DNA of 36,768 nt, taken from positions 1 to 36,768 of the forward strand of contig JAKSKI010000011.1 in the NCBI GenBank assembly GCA_024401865.1. The letters run 5' to 3'. The notes beneath the pieces are model-generated. The model had not been told where the DNA came from and did not search any database. It saw only the letters and a list, made by a program, of their open reading frames with translations. Each line of letters starts with the position of its first letter. The first letter of the stretch is position 1. Source of the stretch: Bacteroidales bacterium (lineage in GTDB: Bacteria; Bacteroidota; Bacteroidia; Bacteroidales; UBA932). Positions 16,200-24,562 of this stretch are shown here, one piece after another. Position numbers and translations under genes: made by a program.

Positions 16200-16626
16200 A
16201 TTCTACGCAATAATAAAGTGCCTGAGGCAAATTCGTAATCGCAACTAAATTAAGTAGTTAGTATAAATTATTGTTTAACCTAAAGATCAACCAAATGAGA
16301 AAACTTAAAGTTTTTCTTACGGCACTGTTAATCCTCGTGTCTTCTGCCGCTTTCGCGCAGAAGATCACGGTTACGGGTGTCGTGACAGATGCTTCCAACG
16401 GGGAGCCTCTATCTGGAGCTGCCATTCTCGTCAAGGGTACTCCCGATGGCGTTGTGGCCGACAATGACGGCCGCTACTCCATCACGGTCTCACCTGATGC
16501 GACTCTCGGCTTCACAACAATCGGTTACATTGACACCGAAATCTCGGTCGACGGCCGCACGGTAATCAACGTGGACCTCGAACCGGACAGCGAGATCCTC
16601 GAGGAGACAATCGTTGTGGCTTACGG
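16200..16626 (+). repeat. Right arm of long inverted repeat (223 bp perfect core at 16200-16422)
   Basis: This arm is the partner of 14857-15283. The perfect core starts sharply at 16200 and ends with the first mismatch at 16423 inside susC2; homology then fades after the conserved EETIVVA segment near 16626. The core holds the whole visible leader of susC2 (16200-16294). I see no convincing TAnnTTTG element inside the arm, which favours a promoter in the spacer. Confidence 0.95.
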
Positions 16627-19429
16627 TACACAGAAGAAGTCATCCTTCGTGGGTGCCGCCACTCAGTTGAATTCCGACAAGCTCAAGAAGATGCAGTCAA
16701 CCAACGTCGGCAAGGCCCTTGAAGGCACCGTCGCCGGTGTTCAGGTTACCAGTTCATCAGGTACCCCCGGCTCGGGCGTATCCATCTTCATCCGCGGTAT
16801 CGGCTCCATCAACGCAAGCAAGTCCCCTCTTATCGTCGTGGACGGTGTGCCTTATGAAGGAAGCCTCAACTCAATTCCCCAGCAGGATATCGAGAGTATG
16901 ACAGTCCTCAAGGACGCAGCCGCCAACTCAATGTACGGCGCCCGCGGTTCCAACGGTGTCATCCTCATCAACACCAAGCGCGGTACTCCCGGCAAGGTTC
17001 ATATCAACTTCGATGCGAAGTGGGGTGCCAACAGCCGTGCAATCCCCGCATACGAGACAATCCAGAACCCCGCCGAGTACTATGAGACAATGTGGGAGGC
17101 AATGAGGAATTCCGCATACTACAACGGCACCCTCGACCTCACCCAGGCAGGTCTCTACGCTTCTTCAGCCCTGACCAAGGAACTCGGTCTCTACAACATC
17201 TACAAGGGCATCGATGACAATGCCATCGTAGATCCCTCGACCGGCAAGATCAACCCCAATGCCACAGTCCGCAAATGGAATGACAACTGGGAGGATATGT
17301 GCCTGCGTCCCGGATTCCGCCACGAGTACAACCTCAATGCGTCCGGTGGTTCTGACAAGACCAAGGCGTATATGTCAGCATCCTACCTCAGCGATGACGG
17401 TATCGTTGCCAATTCCGGATTCAAGCGCATTTCCCTCAGAGGAAAGGTTGACCACGAGTTCAGCAACTGGCTCAAGGCCGGTTTGAACATCGCTTACGCG
17501 AATACCGACCAGAAGCTCTACAATGACAGCGAGAGCAACAACTACTCCAACCTGTTCTACTCCCTCGCATCCATCCCCTGCATCTACCCAGTATATGCAT
17601 ATGACAATGACGGCAACCTCCAGAGAGACAAGGACGGCAACCCTCTTTACGACTGGGGTACCAACGGACGCCCCTTCGGAGCGAACGGCAACGCCTACGG
17701 ACAGCTTTTGACCTCGCAGTACAACACAATCAAAGACAACATCTCCTCAAGAGGTTACGTCACCGTAAACTTCTACAAGGACCTGTCCCTGACTGCCAAT
17801 GTCGCATACGACGTGTTCAATACCAAGGACAACGCATACGCCACACCTGTCGGCGGTGACGCCCAGAACGTGCACGGACGCGGAGAGCAGACCATGGGTC
17901 GTTACTGCGCCCTCAACGCCAACCAGATTCTCTCCTGGACTCCTTCCATCGGCAAGAACAACTTCAACGTAACTCTCGGTCACGAGATCAAGTCCGACAC
18001 AGGATACGGCCTCTACGGACATATGACCAATTTCGTCGACATCAACGTACCCGATTTCAACAACGCAGTCGTCTATCAGGGCCTCTCTTCCAGCACGAGC
18101 ACCTATTTCCTCCAGGGACTCTTCGCCCGCGCCGAGTGGAACTATGACGAGCGCTACTATCTGTCAGGATCGTTCCGCCGTGACGGTTCTTCACGTTTCT
18201 CCGAGAAGAACAGGTGGGGCAACTTCTGGGCCGTCGGTGGAGGTTGGAACATCTCCAGCGAAAGCTTTATGAGCAGTGTCGACTGGGTCGACTTCCTCAA
18301 GATAAAGGCCAGCTACGGCACCCAGGGTAACGACAACATCCCTTACACGTTCGTTTACGACAATCTCTTCACCATCGACAGAGTTGACGGAGAGGCTTCC
18401 CTGTCCAAGGGCTTCAGGGCCGCTCCCGACGTGACTTGGGAGAAGTCCAACAACTTCAACGTCGGTATCGAGACCAAGCTCTTCGACCGCCTCACCCTCA
18501 ACGTCGACTACTTCATCAAGGAGACCAAGGATATGATTTATGGACGTCCTCTCGCTCCTTCCCAGGGCAAGCCCTCATCCCAGCTCGTCAACGATATGGA
18601 TATGAGGAACAACGGTATAGAGTTCGACCTCGCAGTCGACATCTTCAAGACCAGGAACTTCAACTGGAGCGTCAACCTCAACGGCACCCACTACAAGAAC
18701 CAGATCACCAAGCTCCCTTCCGACTATCCTTCATACGGCAAGCACGTCAGCGGTGCCTGGCGTGAAATCGGCCAGCCTCTGTACAACTACTACCTCAAGG
18801 AGTATGCAGGAGTCGATCCCAAGAACGGGCAGCCTTTGTACAATGTATATGAGACAGATGCCGAGACAGGACTATCCACCGGCGTGCTCAAGGGCACTGT
18901 CAACAACACGACCAACGCCACATACGTCAAGACCGGCAAGACTCCTATCCCCGACCTTTACGGCGGTTTCGGAACCGATTTGAAATTCTTCGGATTCGAT
19001 GTCAGCGCATCTTTCGCATACCAGCTCGGAGGTTGGACATATGATTCAGTCTACGCATCGATGATGAGCGCAGGTGACAACACAAACACCTGGCACAAGG
19101 ACATCTTCAACAGGTGGACCCCTCAGAATACCAACACCGACGTACCCCGTCTGCAATTCGGCGGACAGCAGGCCAATGCCGAGTCCACCAGATTCCTCAT
19201 CTCATCTTCATACATCAGCCTCAGGAACCTGACCGTCGGTTACACTCTTCCCAGGACTCTGACCAACAGGATGAAGATCGAATCCGTAAGATTCTACTTC
19301 CAGGGCGAGAACCTGTGGTATCTGTCAGCCCGCAAGGGTATGGATGTCCGCAAATACATCTCCGGAGGTACCGGCAATTCGTATTCCGCACTCCGCACCA
19401 TCTCCGGTGGAGTTTCTGTAACATTCTAA
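16295..19429 (+). CDS. SusC-like TonB-dependent outer-membrane transporter (operon 2)
   Basis: This 1,044-aa SusC/RagA family receptor has the same signal peptide and an almost identical CarboxypepD_reg-like domain as the divergent susC1, followed by its own plug (about 110-230; NSMYGARGSNGVILINTKRG) and barrel, ending GGVSVTF. Beyond about residue 110 the two SusC proteins share only family-level similarity, so they probably take up different substrates. It has no STN domain. The ATG at 16295 is preferred over a TTG 24 nt upstream. The susD partner begins 19 nt after the stop. The N-terminal identity at DNA level ends abruptly at 16423. Confidence 0.95.
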   Translation: MRKLKVFLTALLILVSSAAFAQKITVTGVVTDASNGEPLSGAAILVKGTPDGVVADNDGRYSITVSPDATLGFTTIGYIDTEISVDGRTVINVDLEPDSEILEETIVVAYGTQKKSSFVGAATQLNSDKLKKMQSTNVGKALEGTVAGVQVTSSSGTPGSGVSIFIRGIGSINASKSPLIVVDGVPYEGSLNSIPQQDIESMTVLKDAAANSMYGARGSNGVILINTKRGTPGKVHINFDAKWGANSRAIPAYETIQNPAEYYETMWEAMRNSAYYNGTLDLTQAGLYASSALTKELGLYNIYKGIDDNAIVDPSTGKINPNATVRKWNDNWEDMCLRPGFRHEYNLNASGGSDKTKAYMSASYLSDDGIVANSGFKRISLRGKVDHEFSNWLKAGLNIAYANTDQKLYNDSESNNYSNLFYSLASIPCIYPVYAYDNDGNLQRDKDGNPLYDWGTNGRPFGANGNAYGQLLTSQYNTIKDNISSRGYVTVNFYKDLSLTANVAYDVFNTKDNAYATPVGGDAQNVHGRGEQTMGRYCALNANQILSWTPSIGKNNFNVTLGHEIKSDTGYGLYGHMTNFVDINVPDFNNAVVYQGLSSSTSTYFLQGLFARAEWNYDERYYLSGSFRRDGSSRFSEKNRWGNFWAVGGGWNISSESFMSSVDWVDFLKIKASYGTQGNDNIPYTFVYDNLFTIDRVDGEASLSKGFRAAPDVTWEKSNNFNVGIETKLFDRLTLNVDYFIKETKDMIYGRPLAPSQGKPSSQLVNDMDMRNNGIEFDLAVDIFKTRNFNWSVNLNGTHYKNQITKLPSDYPSYGKHVSGAWREIGQPLYNYYLKEYAGVDPKNGQPLYNVYETDAETGLSTGVLKGTVNNTTNATYVKTGKTPIPDLYGGFGTDLKFFGFDVSASFAYQLGGWTYDSVYASMMSAGDNTNTWHKDIFNRWTPQNTNTDVPRLQFGGQQANAESTRFLISSSYISLRNLTVGYTLPRTLTNRMKIESVRFYFQGENLWYLSARKGMDVRKYISGGTGNSYSALRTISGGVSVTF

Positions 19430-19448
19430 AGTATAGGAGACCAACGAT

Positions 19449-20987
19449 ATGAAAAAATATATTATTGCATTAGCAACCGCGATACTGGTCCTCTGCTCCT
19501 GCGAAAAGAGCTTCGAAGTGAAGGACTCAAGCGTGCTGACAGGTTCTGCCGCCACCAAGATGGTGGAGAACGACCCTTCATTCCTCCTCTCTTACGTGAA
19601 CGGAATGTATGCCTATATGGTTCAGTTCAACACCCAGGGAGCTTCAGCTGATAGAGCACCCCACGATGACTACGGATTCCTCAGCGTAACCCACAACGTC
19701 GACCTCGGCGGTCAGGATATGGCCATCAACGGCACCCTCAACTGGGGCACATATGATATCCCTCACGGTTATGGCGGTTATGAGTATGCCCATACTTACC
19801 ATTACTGGAACTTCTTCTTCACAATGATAGCGAAGGCCAATGAAATCATCGATTTCTTCGGTGAGGAGGACCCTTCCGACGAGTCTCTGAAGGGATATCT
19901 CGGACAGGCTTATGCCGTAAGGGGATTCGCCTATACCTATCTCTTCTACTACTTTCAGGATCCCGTCTCCGGCACTTCCCCCACCGCCAAACTCGAGACC
20001 GGAAGGGCCGCAGTCCCCATCATCTATGCTTCCCGTGACGCCAAGAGCGCGGACGAGTCTGACGCCAAGGCAGGAAGGAACACTCTCGCAGACATTATGG
20101 AAGAAATCGAAAGGAACTTCTCCCTTGCAGATGCCCTCCTCGCCAATTACCAGCGCGGCTCCAAGAACGAGATCGACGCCAGTGTGCTCAACGGTTTGAA
20201 GGCCAGATATTATCTCATCACCCAGCAGTGGGAGAAGGCCAGGGTGGCAGCAGTCGCAGCTCAGAGCGGGTACACTGTAATGCCTCGAGCATCCGTTCTC
20301 AAAAACGGATTTATGGAGGTCAATGACGGTGAAGTAATGTGGGGATTCAACCACTCCACGGAGACTCAGTCCGCTTACGCATCATTCTTCTCACATATGT
20401 GCAACGATGCCAGCGGTTACGGCGGAGTAGGTCAGTCAGTCCACTGTATCGACAAGGCCCTGTATGACCAGATTCCCGTGTCAGACATAAGGAAGGGCCT
20501 TTGGAATACTGCCGACGGTGACCCCACCGCCGCTACTACCGGAGCCAAAATCCCCTATGCAAGCAGGAAGTTCGGCTATATGCCCGACTGGCTTGAAGAC
20601 TACCTCTATATGAGAGTCGAGGAGATGATTCTCATCGAAGCCGAATGCGAGGTAAGGGCCAACAGTGGTGCAAAAGCAGCCACAGCCCTCTCTAAACTTA
20701 TGAGACAGAGGGACGTCACCTGGGCAGAGACCGAAGTGACCCTGGATGACGTGCTTCTCCAGAGGAGAATCGAGCTCTGGGGCGAGGGATTCGAATTTAT
20801 GGACATCCGCAGGAACGGTCTGGGCATCGACAGGAAATATCAGGGTTCCAACCACCTTGTCGCCAACCAGTTCACCTTCCCGGCACACGACCTTTCGTGG
20901 AATTTCCAGATTCCTCTGAGTGAGCTTCAGAACAATACCCACATTACCGAAGAAGAGAACAACGAATACGTTGATCCTACTGCATAA
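19449..20987 (+). CDS. SusD-like nutrient-binding lipoprotein (operon 2)
   Basis: This 512-aa SusD/RagB family lipoprotein (signal with ILVLCSC, Cys 18) is the partner of SusC2. It shows the helix GQAYAVRGFAYTYLFYYF, the MRVEEMILIEAECEVRA segment typical of the family, and a C-terminal IELWGEGFEFMDIRRNG. An AGGAG ribosome-binding sequence lies 8-12 nt before the ATG. Length is in the usual range. Binding specificity cannot be deduced. Confidence 0.93.
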   Translation: MKKYIIALATAILVLCSCEKSFEVKDSSVLTGSAATKMVENDPSFLLSYVNGMYAYMVQFNTQGASADRAPHDDYGFLSVTHNVDLGGQDMAINGTLNWGTYDIPHGYGGYEYAHTYHYWNFFFTMIAKANEIIDFFGEEDPSDESLKGYLGQAYAVRGFAYTYLFYYFQDPVSGTSPTAKLETGRAAVPIIYASRDAKSADESDAKAGRNTLADIMEEIERNFSLADALLANYQRGSKNEIDASVLNGLKARYYLITQQWEKARVAAVAAQSGYTVMPRASVLKNGFMEVNDGEVMWGFNHSTETQSAYASFFSHMCNDASGYGGVGQSVHCIDKALYDQIPVSDIRKGLWNTADGDPTAATTGAKIPYASRKFGYMPDWLEDYLYMRVEEMILIEAECEVRANSGAKAATALSKLMRQRDVTWAETEVTLDDVLLQRRIELWGEGFEFMDIRRNGLGIDRKYQGSNHLVANQFTFPAHDLSWNFQIPLSELQNNTHITEEENNEYVDPTA

Positions 20988-21003
20988 ACCAAGCTGAATT
21001 ATT

Positions 21004-21846
21004 ATGAAAAAAGTATTAACATATCTGTGCATTGCAGCTGCCTGCATCATCACATCGGTGTCCTGCAACAAGGCGGCGCTAAGCAAGAGCGAAGTCGAGG
21101 CCGGGTTTGCAGCCAAGGGTCCCGTTCCTACCGTAACCATCGACAAGAACATTCCCGTCGAAGTTACCGTCGCAACAGTCAATGTCACTTTTGCAGGCAT
21201 TTCTGAGGCAAGTTCGGACTCCCTCTCCATCGGAGTGCTGGTAAGTTCCGACCCTACGTTCTACAAGTCCAAATTCTATGCGGCCGAGACGCTGGCTGAC
21301 GGCACTTATGCCGTAGAATGCGAAGTTGAGCCCAACGCCACGGTATATTTCCGCGGAGTCGCCGCCAACGTCAACGGCACCAACTATTCTGAAACCGTGA
21401 GTATTGTGACTCCCGACGTTCCCTTCTGGGCCAAGGTCGGAGGCGTCTATGGCTGCACGGAGTTTTCTGAAAGATATGGCGACTCTTATGAGGGACATTC
21501 CATCATTATCGTTGTCAATGATGACCATACTACCTGTACGATTGGAAATCTGGAACCCTACTACGCTGGAGAAGGATATCTGTACCCCGATTTGAACTAT
21601 GTATCAGGAGTTCTCGACAATGATGCACAAACTATCACTGTCAACGCCGGGGCCAGCATGCATATAGGAACTCATTTCGCAGTAGCCAGCGGCAATACCC
21701 CGAGTATAGCCACAGCGTCAGGCTTTACCGACCTTTTATTCAGGATGCAGGCGGACGGCTCCCTTGTCAGAGATAATTGTATGATTATTCTCTACGACGG
21801 AGAAATTGATGACGCATACGCAGGCGGAGTCGTATTCAGGAAATAG
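21004..21846 (+). CDS. SusCD-associated lipoprotein with Fn3-like domain
   Basis: This 280-aa lipoprotein (lipobox SVSC, Cys 21) is the third gene of the susC2 operon, 16 nt after susD2. Residues of about 45-145 form a beta-rich segment (VPVEVTVA is close: IDKNIPVEVTVATVNV ... YFRGVAANVNGTNYSETVSI) like the Fn3-type domains of Bacteroidota surface lipoproteins that precede a ligand-binding C-terminal part. The C-terminal half is not recognised. It shows no likeness to the third gene of operon 1, so the operons differ in accessory binding protein. A strong terminator follows. Confidence 0.75.
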   Translation: MKKVLTYLCIAAACIITSVSCNKAALSKSEVEAGFAAKGPVPTVTIDKNIPVEVTVATVNVTFAGISEASSDSLSIGVLVSSDPTFYKSKFYAAETLADGTYAVECEVEPNATVYFRGVAANVNGTNYSETVSIVTPDVPFWAKVGGVYGCTEFSERYGDSYEGHSIIIVVNDDHTTCTIGNLEPYYAGEGYLYPDLNYVSGVLDNDAQTITVNAGASMHIGTHFAVASGNTPSIATASGFTDLLFRMQADGSLVRDNCMIILYDGEIDDAYAGGVVFRK

Positions 21847-21870
21847 TTGAAATATCGACTTCATTTATTA

Positions 21871-21907
21871 CCAGGCATCGCCATCAGCGTGGCGATGCCT
21901 GGTTTTT
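21871..21907 (+). terminator. Intrinsic terminator of the right SusCD operon
   Basis: A perfect 12-bp stem (ccaggcatcgcc at 21871-21882, ggcgatgcctgg at 21891-21902) with an 8-nt loop is followed by five Ts. It lies 25 nt after the stop of the third gene and separates the SusCD operon from the protease operon. Confidence 0.95.
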
Positions 21908-21941
21908 GTCTGTCTGAATAATGTTTTTGCGCAGATTTATA

Positions 21942-21949
21942 TATATTTG
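21942..21949 (+). promoter_or_regulatory. Bacteroidota -7 promoter element (TATATTTG) of the protease operon
   Basis: TATATTTG matches TAnnTTTG exactly and lies 17 nt before the C10 protease ATG, just after the preceding terminator. T-rich sequence upstream (21924-21929) could serve as a -33 region, but the spacing is shorter than usual. Confidence 0.6.
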
Positions 21950-21965
21950 CAGAAATTATTTTGGT

Positions 21966-23726
21966 ATGAAAAAATTCCTATTGTTGACCTTGTTGCTCCT
22001 GCCCCTGATGGCATATGCAACACCGATGCCCGAAAGCTCCTGCCGTAAGGTCGCATCCCAATTCCTCCGTTCCCAGGGCAGGACTTGCGATTTCAACACC
22101 TTACAGCTGGTCGGTGACAAACCTGGCACCAAATCCATAGTCGATCCCGGCCATTATTATATATACAACACTCCCGGTAAGGGGTTCGTTATCGTAGCCG
22201 GAGACGATACGGTGACGCCCGTCATCGCTTACTCAACCTCAGGCCAGTTCTGCAGCGACGAGAGGATGTCCAATTTCAATTACTGGATGGGCATCTGGTC
22301 AAGTATAATCGAATCCAACAGGTCAAAAGGCATAGAAGCCTCCGGTACCACGAAGTCGGAATGGAGCAGATACCTTGAAGGAGGAAGCCCCAGAGCCGAA
22401 TCGGGCGATGAGATATTGCACGAAACAGCGTTGTGGAATCAGGGCGATCCCTACAACATCTACTGCCCTCTTCTCGACGGCGAGAGGACTCTTACGGGAT
22501 GCGTCGCGACAGCTATGGGCATCGTGATGAAGTATTTCGAATGGCCCGTCGCAGGCAAGGGGACGATTCCGTCCTACACCTCCGGGGGCGTTACCGTCCC
22601 TGAATTGAAACTTGGCGAACCTTACGACTGGAAGAATATGCCATCTTCGCTTACAAGCGGATCCACCGAGGCCCAGAAGCACGCCGTCGCGACTCTTCTG
22701 TATCACGCCGGAGTGATTGTAACGGCAAGGTACGGAACAAGTGGTACAGGCGCGCAGGGTGGGAATATCCGCCAGGCTATGGTGGACCATATGGGATACG
22801 ACCCCTCTGCCACATTGAGGAGGGCAGCGATGTACACCAGCGCGGAATGGGTTGAAATGCTCAAGAACAATATCAAGAATGTCGGCCCGACGTTATACGG
22901 TGGGTTCAACGGTGCCGGTGGAGGTCATCAGTTCGTTATGACGGGATATGACGCCAGTGACAGATTTTACATCAACTGGGGATGGGGCGGAGCCAACAAC
23001 GGCTATTACGCATACCCCGGTATCGGAGAGTTCACCATAGAACAGGACGCGATTTTCAACCTGAGCAAGAACCACGGCGGAAGCTATCAGACTGAAGTGT
23101 CACTGTATCACGGGGACCCTCCCACCAAGCCCGGAATCACCCTCGACTGCGCAGAAATTGTGAAAGGTGTGCCATTCTCCGCAACGGTGGAATTTTTCGC
23201 CAATCTAGGAGATGTTCCGTTCGAGGGAAAGGTCGGCATTATCCGGGCCAATTCCGCCAATGAGGTGCTGGAGGTCCTGAGCGAAAAGGATTTCAGTATC
23301 GAGCCCTACTCGTATAATTCCACAACGATCTTTGAAGACTGCGTAATCACTACTGACGCCGAAATAGGCGAGAAACTTGCCTGCGGATACAAATGTAACG
23401 GTGAAGACAAATGGTCGATGTGCCGCTATGATCTTGAGGACGCTTCGATGACAGGTGTGATACCTCTGATCGATCCGTTCACAATCGAGCAGTCCACATC
23501 CATATCATATTCAGTCGAAGGCTTCCTCCGTATCACTTCCAAGAAGGGTGTCGGGCTGAAACTGCTAGGCCCCGGAGGAGAGGATATGTCTTCAGCCGTA
23601 TCGTTGATTGACGAGAACAGCTGGACCATAGACCTTAAGTCGCTCAGTCCTGCAAAATACAAAATCCAGTTGAGCAAGGACAAGGAATTCAAGGAAATCT
23701 CGGTATCAATGGGTCTAAAGAAATAA
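21966..23726 (+). CDS. Secreted C10-family (streptopain-like) cysteine protease
   Basis: This 586-aa protein has a signal peptide (MKKFLLLTLLLLPLMAYA), a Spi-like inhibitory prodomain (about 20-110; GKGFVIVAGDDTVTPVIAYS) and a C10 papain-fold catalytic domain. The catalytic Cys is C179 (LTGCVATAMGIVMKYF) and the catalytic His is H321 (GGGHQFVMTGYD), followed by the family's INWGWGGANNGYYAY. Residues of about 385-586 are beta-rich; the last 70 or so (WTIDLKSLSPAKYKIQLSKD, then EFKEISVSMGLKK) resemble a type IX secretion sorting domain, though this is uncertain. The ATG at 21966 gives the signal peptide; an upstream ATG at 21921 would cross the promoter. First gene of an operon with the BACON lipoprotein and threonine dehydratase. 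Confidence 0.9.
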   Translation: MKKFLLLTLLLLPLMAYATPMPESSCRKVASQFLRSQGRTCDFNTLQLVGDKPGTKSIVDPGHYYIYNTPGKGFVIVAGDDTVTPVIAYSTSGQFCSDERMSNFNYWMGIWSSIIESNRSKGIEASGTTKSEWSRYLEGGSPRAESGDEILHETALWNQGDPYNIYCPLLDGERTLTGCVATAMGIVMKYFEWPVAGKGTIPSYTSGGVTVPELKLGEPYDWKNMPSSLTSGSTEAQKHAVATLLYHAGVIVTARYGTSGTGAQGGNIRQAMVDHMGYDPSATLRRAAMYTSAEWVEMLKNNIKNVGPTLYGGFNGAGGGHQFVMTGYDASDRFYINWGWGGANNGYYAYPGIGEFTIEQDAIFNLSKNHGGSYQTEVSLYHGDPPTKPGITLDCAEIVKGVPFSATVEFFANLGDVPFEGKVGIIRANSANEVLEVLSEKDFSIEPYSYNSTTIFEDCVITTDAEIGEKLACGYKCNGEDKWSMCRYDLEDASMTGVIPLIDPFTIEQSTSISYSVEGFLRITSKKGVGLKLLGPGGEDMSSAVSLIDENSWTIDLKSLSPAKYKIQLSKDKEFKEISVSMGLKK

Positions 23727-23730
23727 TGCG

Positions 23731-24561
23731 ATGAAAAAGATATTTGCCATATGCATATGCCTTGCAGGCATATTTGTTTCCTGCAAGAAGGAAACTCCCT
23801 CGATCAGCCTGAGCCAGACTTCCATCGAGGCCGAAGCTGAAGGAGGCTCATTCTCGATATCGGTTGTCGCCAATGTCGACTGGTCACTGCTCTGCAATGA
23901 CAGTTGGATAAAGCTCAAGAGGGACAAAGGCAGCAACACAGTGACTGTCACAGTGTTGAAGAACTCCAACACTGAAGGGAGGAACGGGCAGGTGAAGTTC
24001 TCTTCGCCTGATGCATCCGCTGTTCTCTCGGTCAGCCAGAAACAGCAGAACACCATTGTTCTGGATGGAGACAACCTTATCAACATAACGGAGGACGAAT
24101 GCACATTCTCTGTCGACACGAAGAGCAATATCACGTATAAGGTCGAGATTCCCGATGATGCGAAAAAATGGCTCTCCGTACTCGAAGTTAAGTCTATGGT
24201 CAGCCACACCGTCACCTTCCACGCCGCGAGAAATACCGGACATCCGTCCCGTTCCACACAGGTGAATCTGACGGCCGACAAGTGCGAACCCGTAGTGATT
24301 AAAATCACACAGATGGGTGAGCCGTATTCGTTTGGAGTTGCATTGTCAGGTATCAGTTCATTCACTGTACCCGGCATCAACAACAACGATTATCCCGCCA
24401 AAGTGTTCTATGAGGGCAAAGAGGCCGATTATTCGAGGAATAAAGTAATAAAATTCAGCAACCCCGCATCCAACAGGGTGGACTTCGAGTCTTATCAACT
24501 GATTGATGTCACATTCGGGGATCTCGTCGGAGTGGACGAACTGGATTTCTCCGGTATGTAA
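23731..24561 (+). CDS. Lipoprotein with two BACON-type domains
   Basis: This 276-aa lipoprotein (signal ending FVSC, Cys 18) has a typical BACON domain at about 24-105 (SISLSQTSIEAEAEGGSFSI ... VDWSLLCNDSWIKL ... VSQKQ) and a second, more divergent one at about 110-195. BACON domains are Bacteroidota beta-sandwiches thought to hold enzymes away from the surface or bind glycans or proteins. The last 75 residues are not recognised. It begins 4 nt after the protease stop and ends 1 nt before the threonine dehydratase ATG, so it is in the same operon. It could be the protease's surface partner or inhibitor; this is inference. Confidence 0.8.
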   Translation: MKKIFAICICLAGIFVSCKKETPSISLSQTSIEAEAEGGSFSISVVANVDWSLLCNDSWIKLKRDKGSNTVTVTVLKNSNTEGRNGQVKFSSPDASAVLSVSQKQQNTIVLDGDNLINITEDECTFSVDTKSNITYKVEIPDDAKKWLSVLEVKSMVSHTVTFHAARNTGHPSRSTQVNLTADKCEPVVIKITQMGEPYSFGVALSGISSFTVPGINNNDYPAKVFYEGKEADYSRNKVIKFSNPASNRVDFESYQLIDVTFGDLVGVDELDFSGM

Positions 24562-24562
24562 T

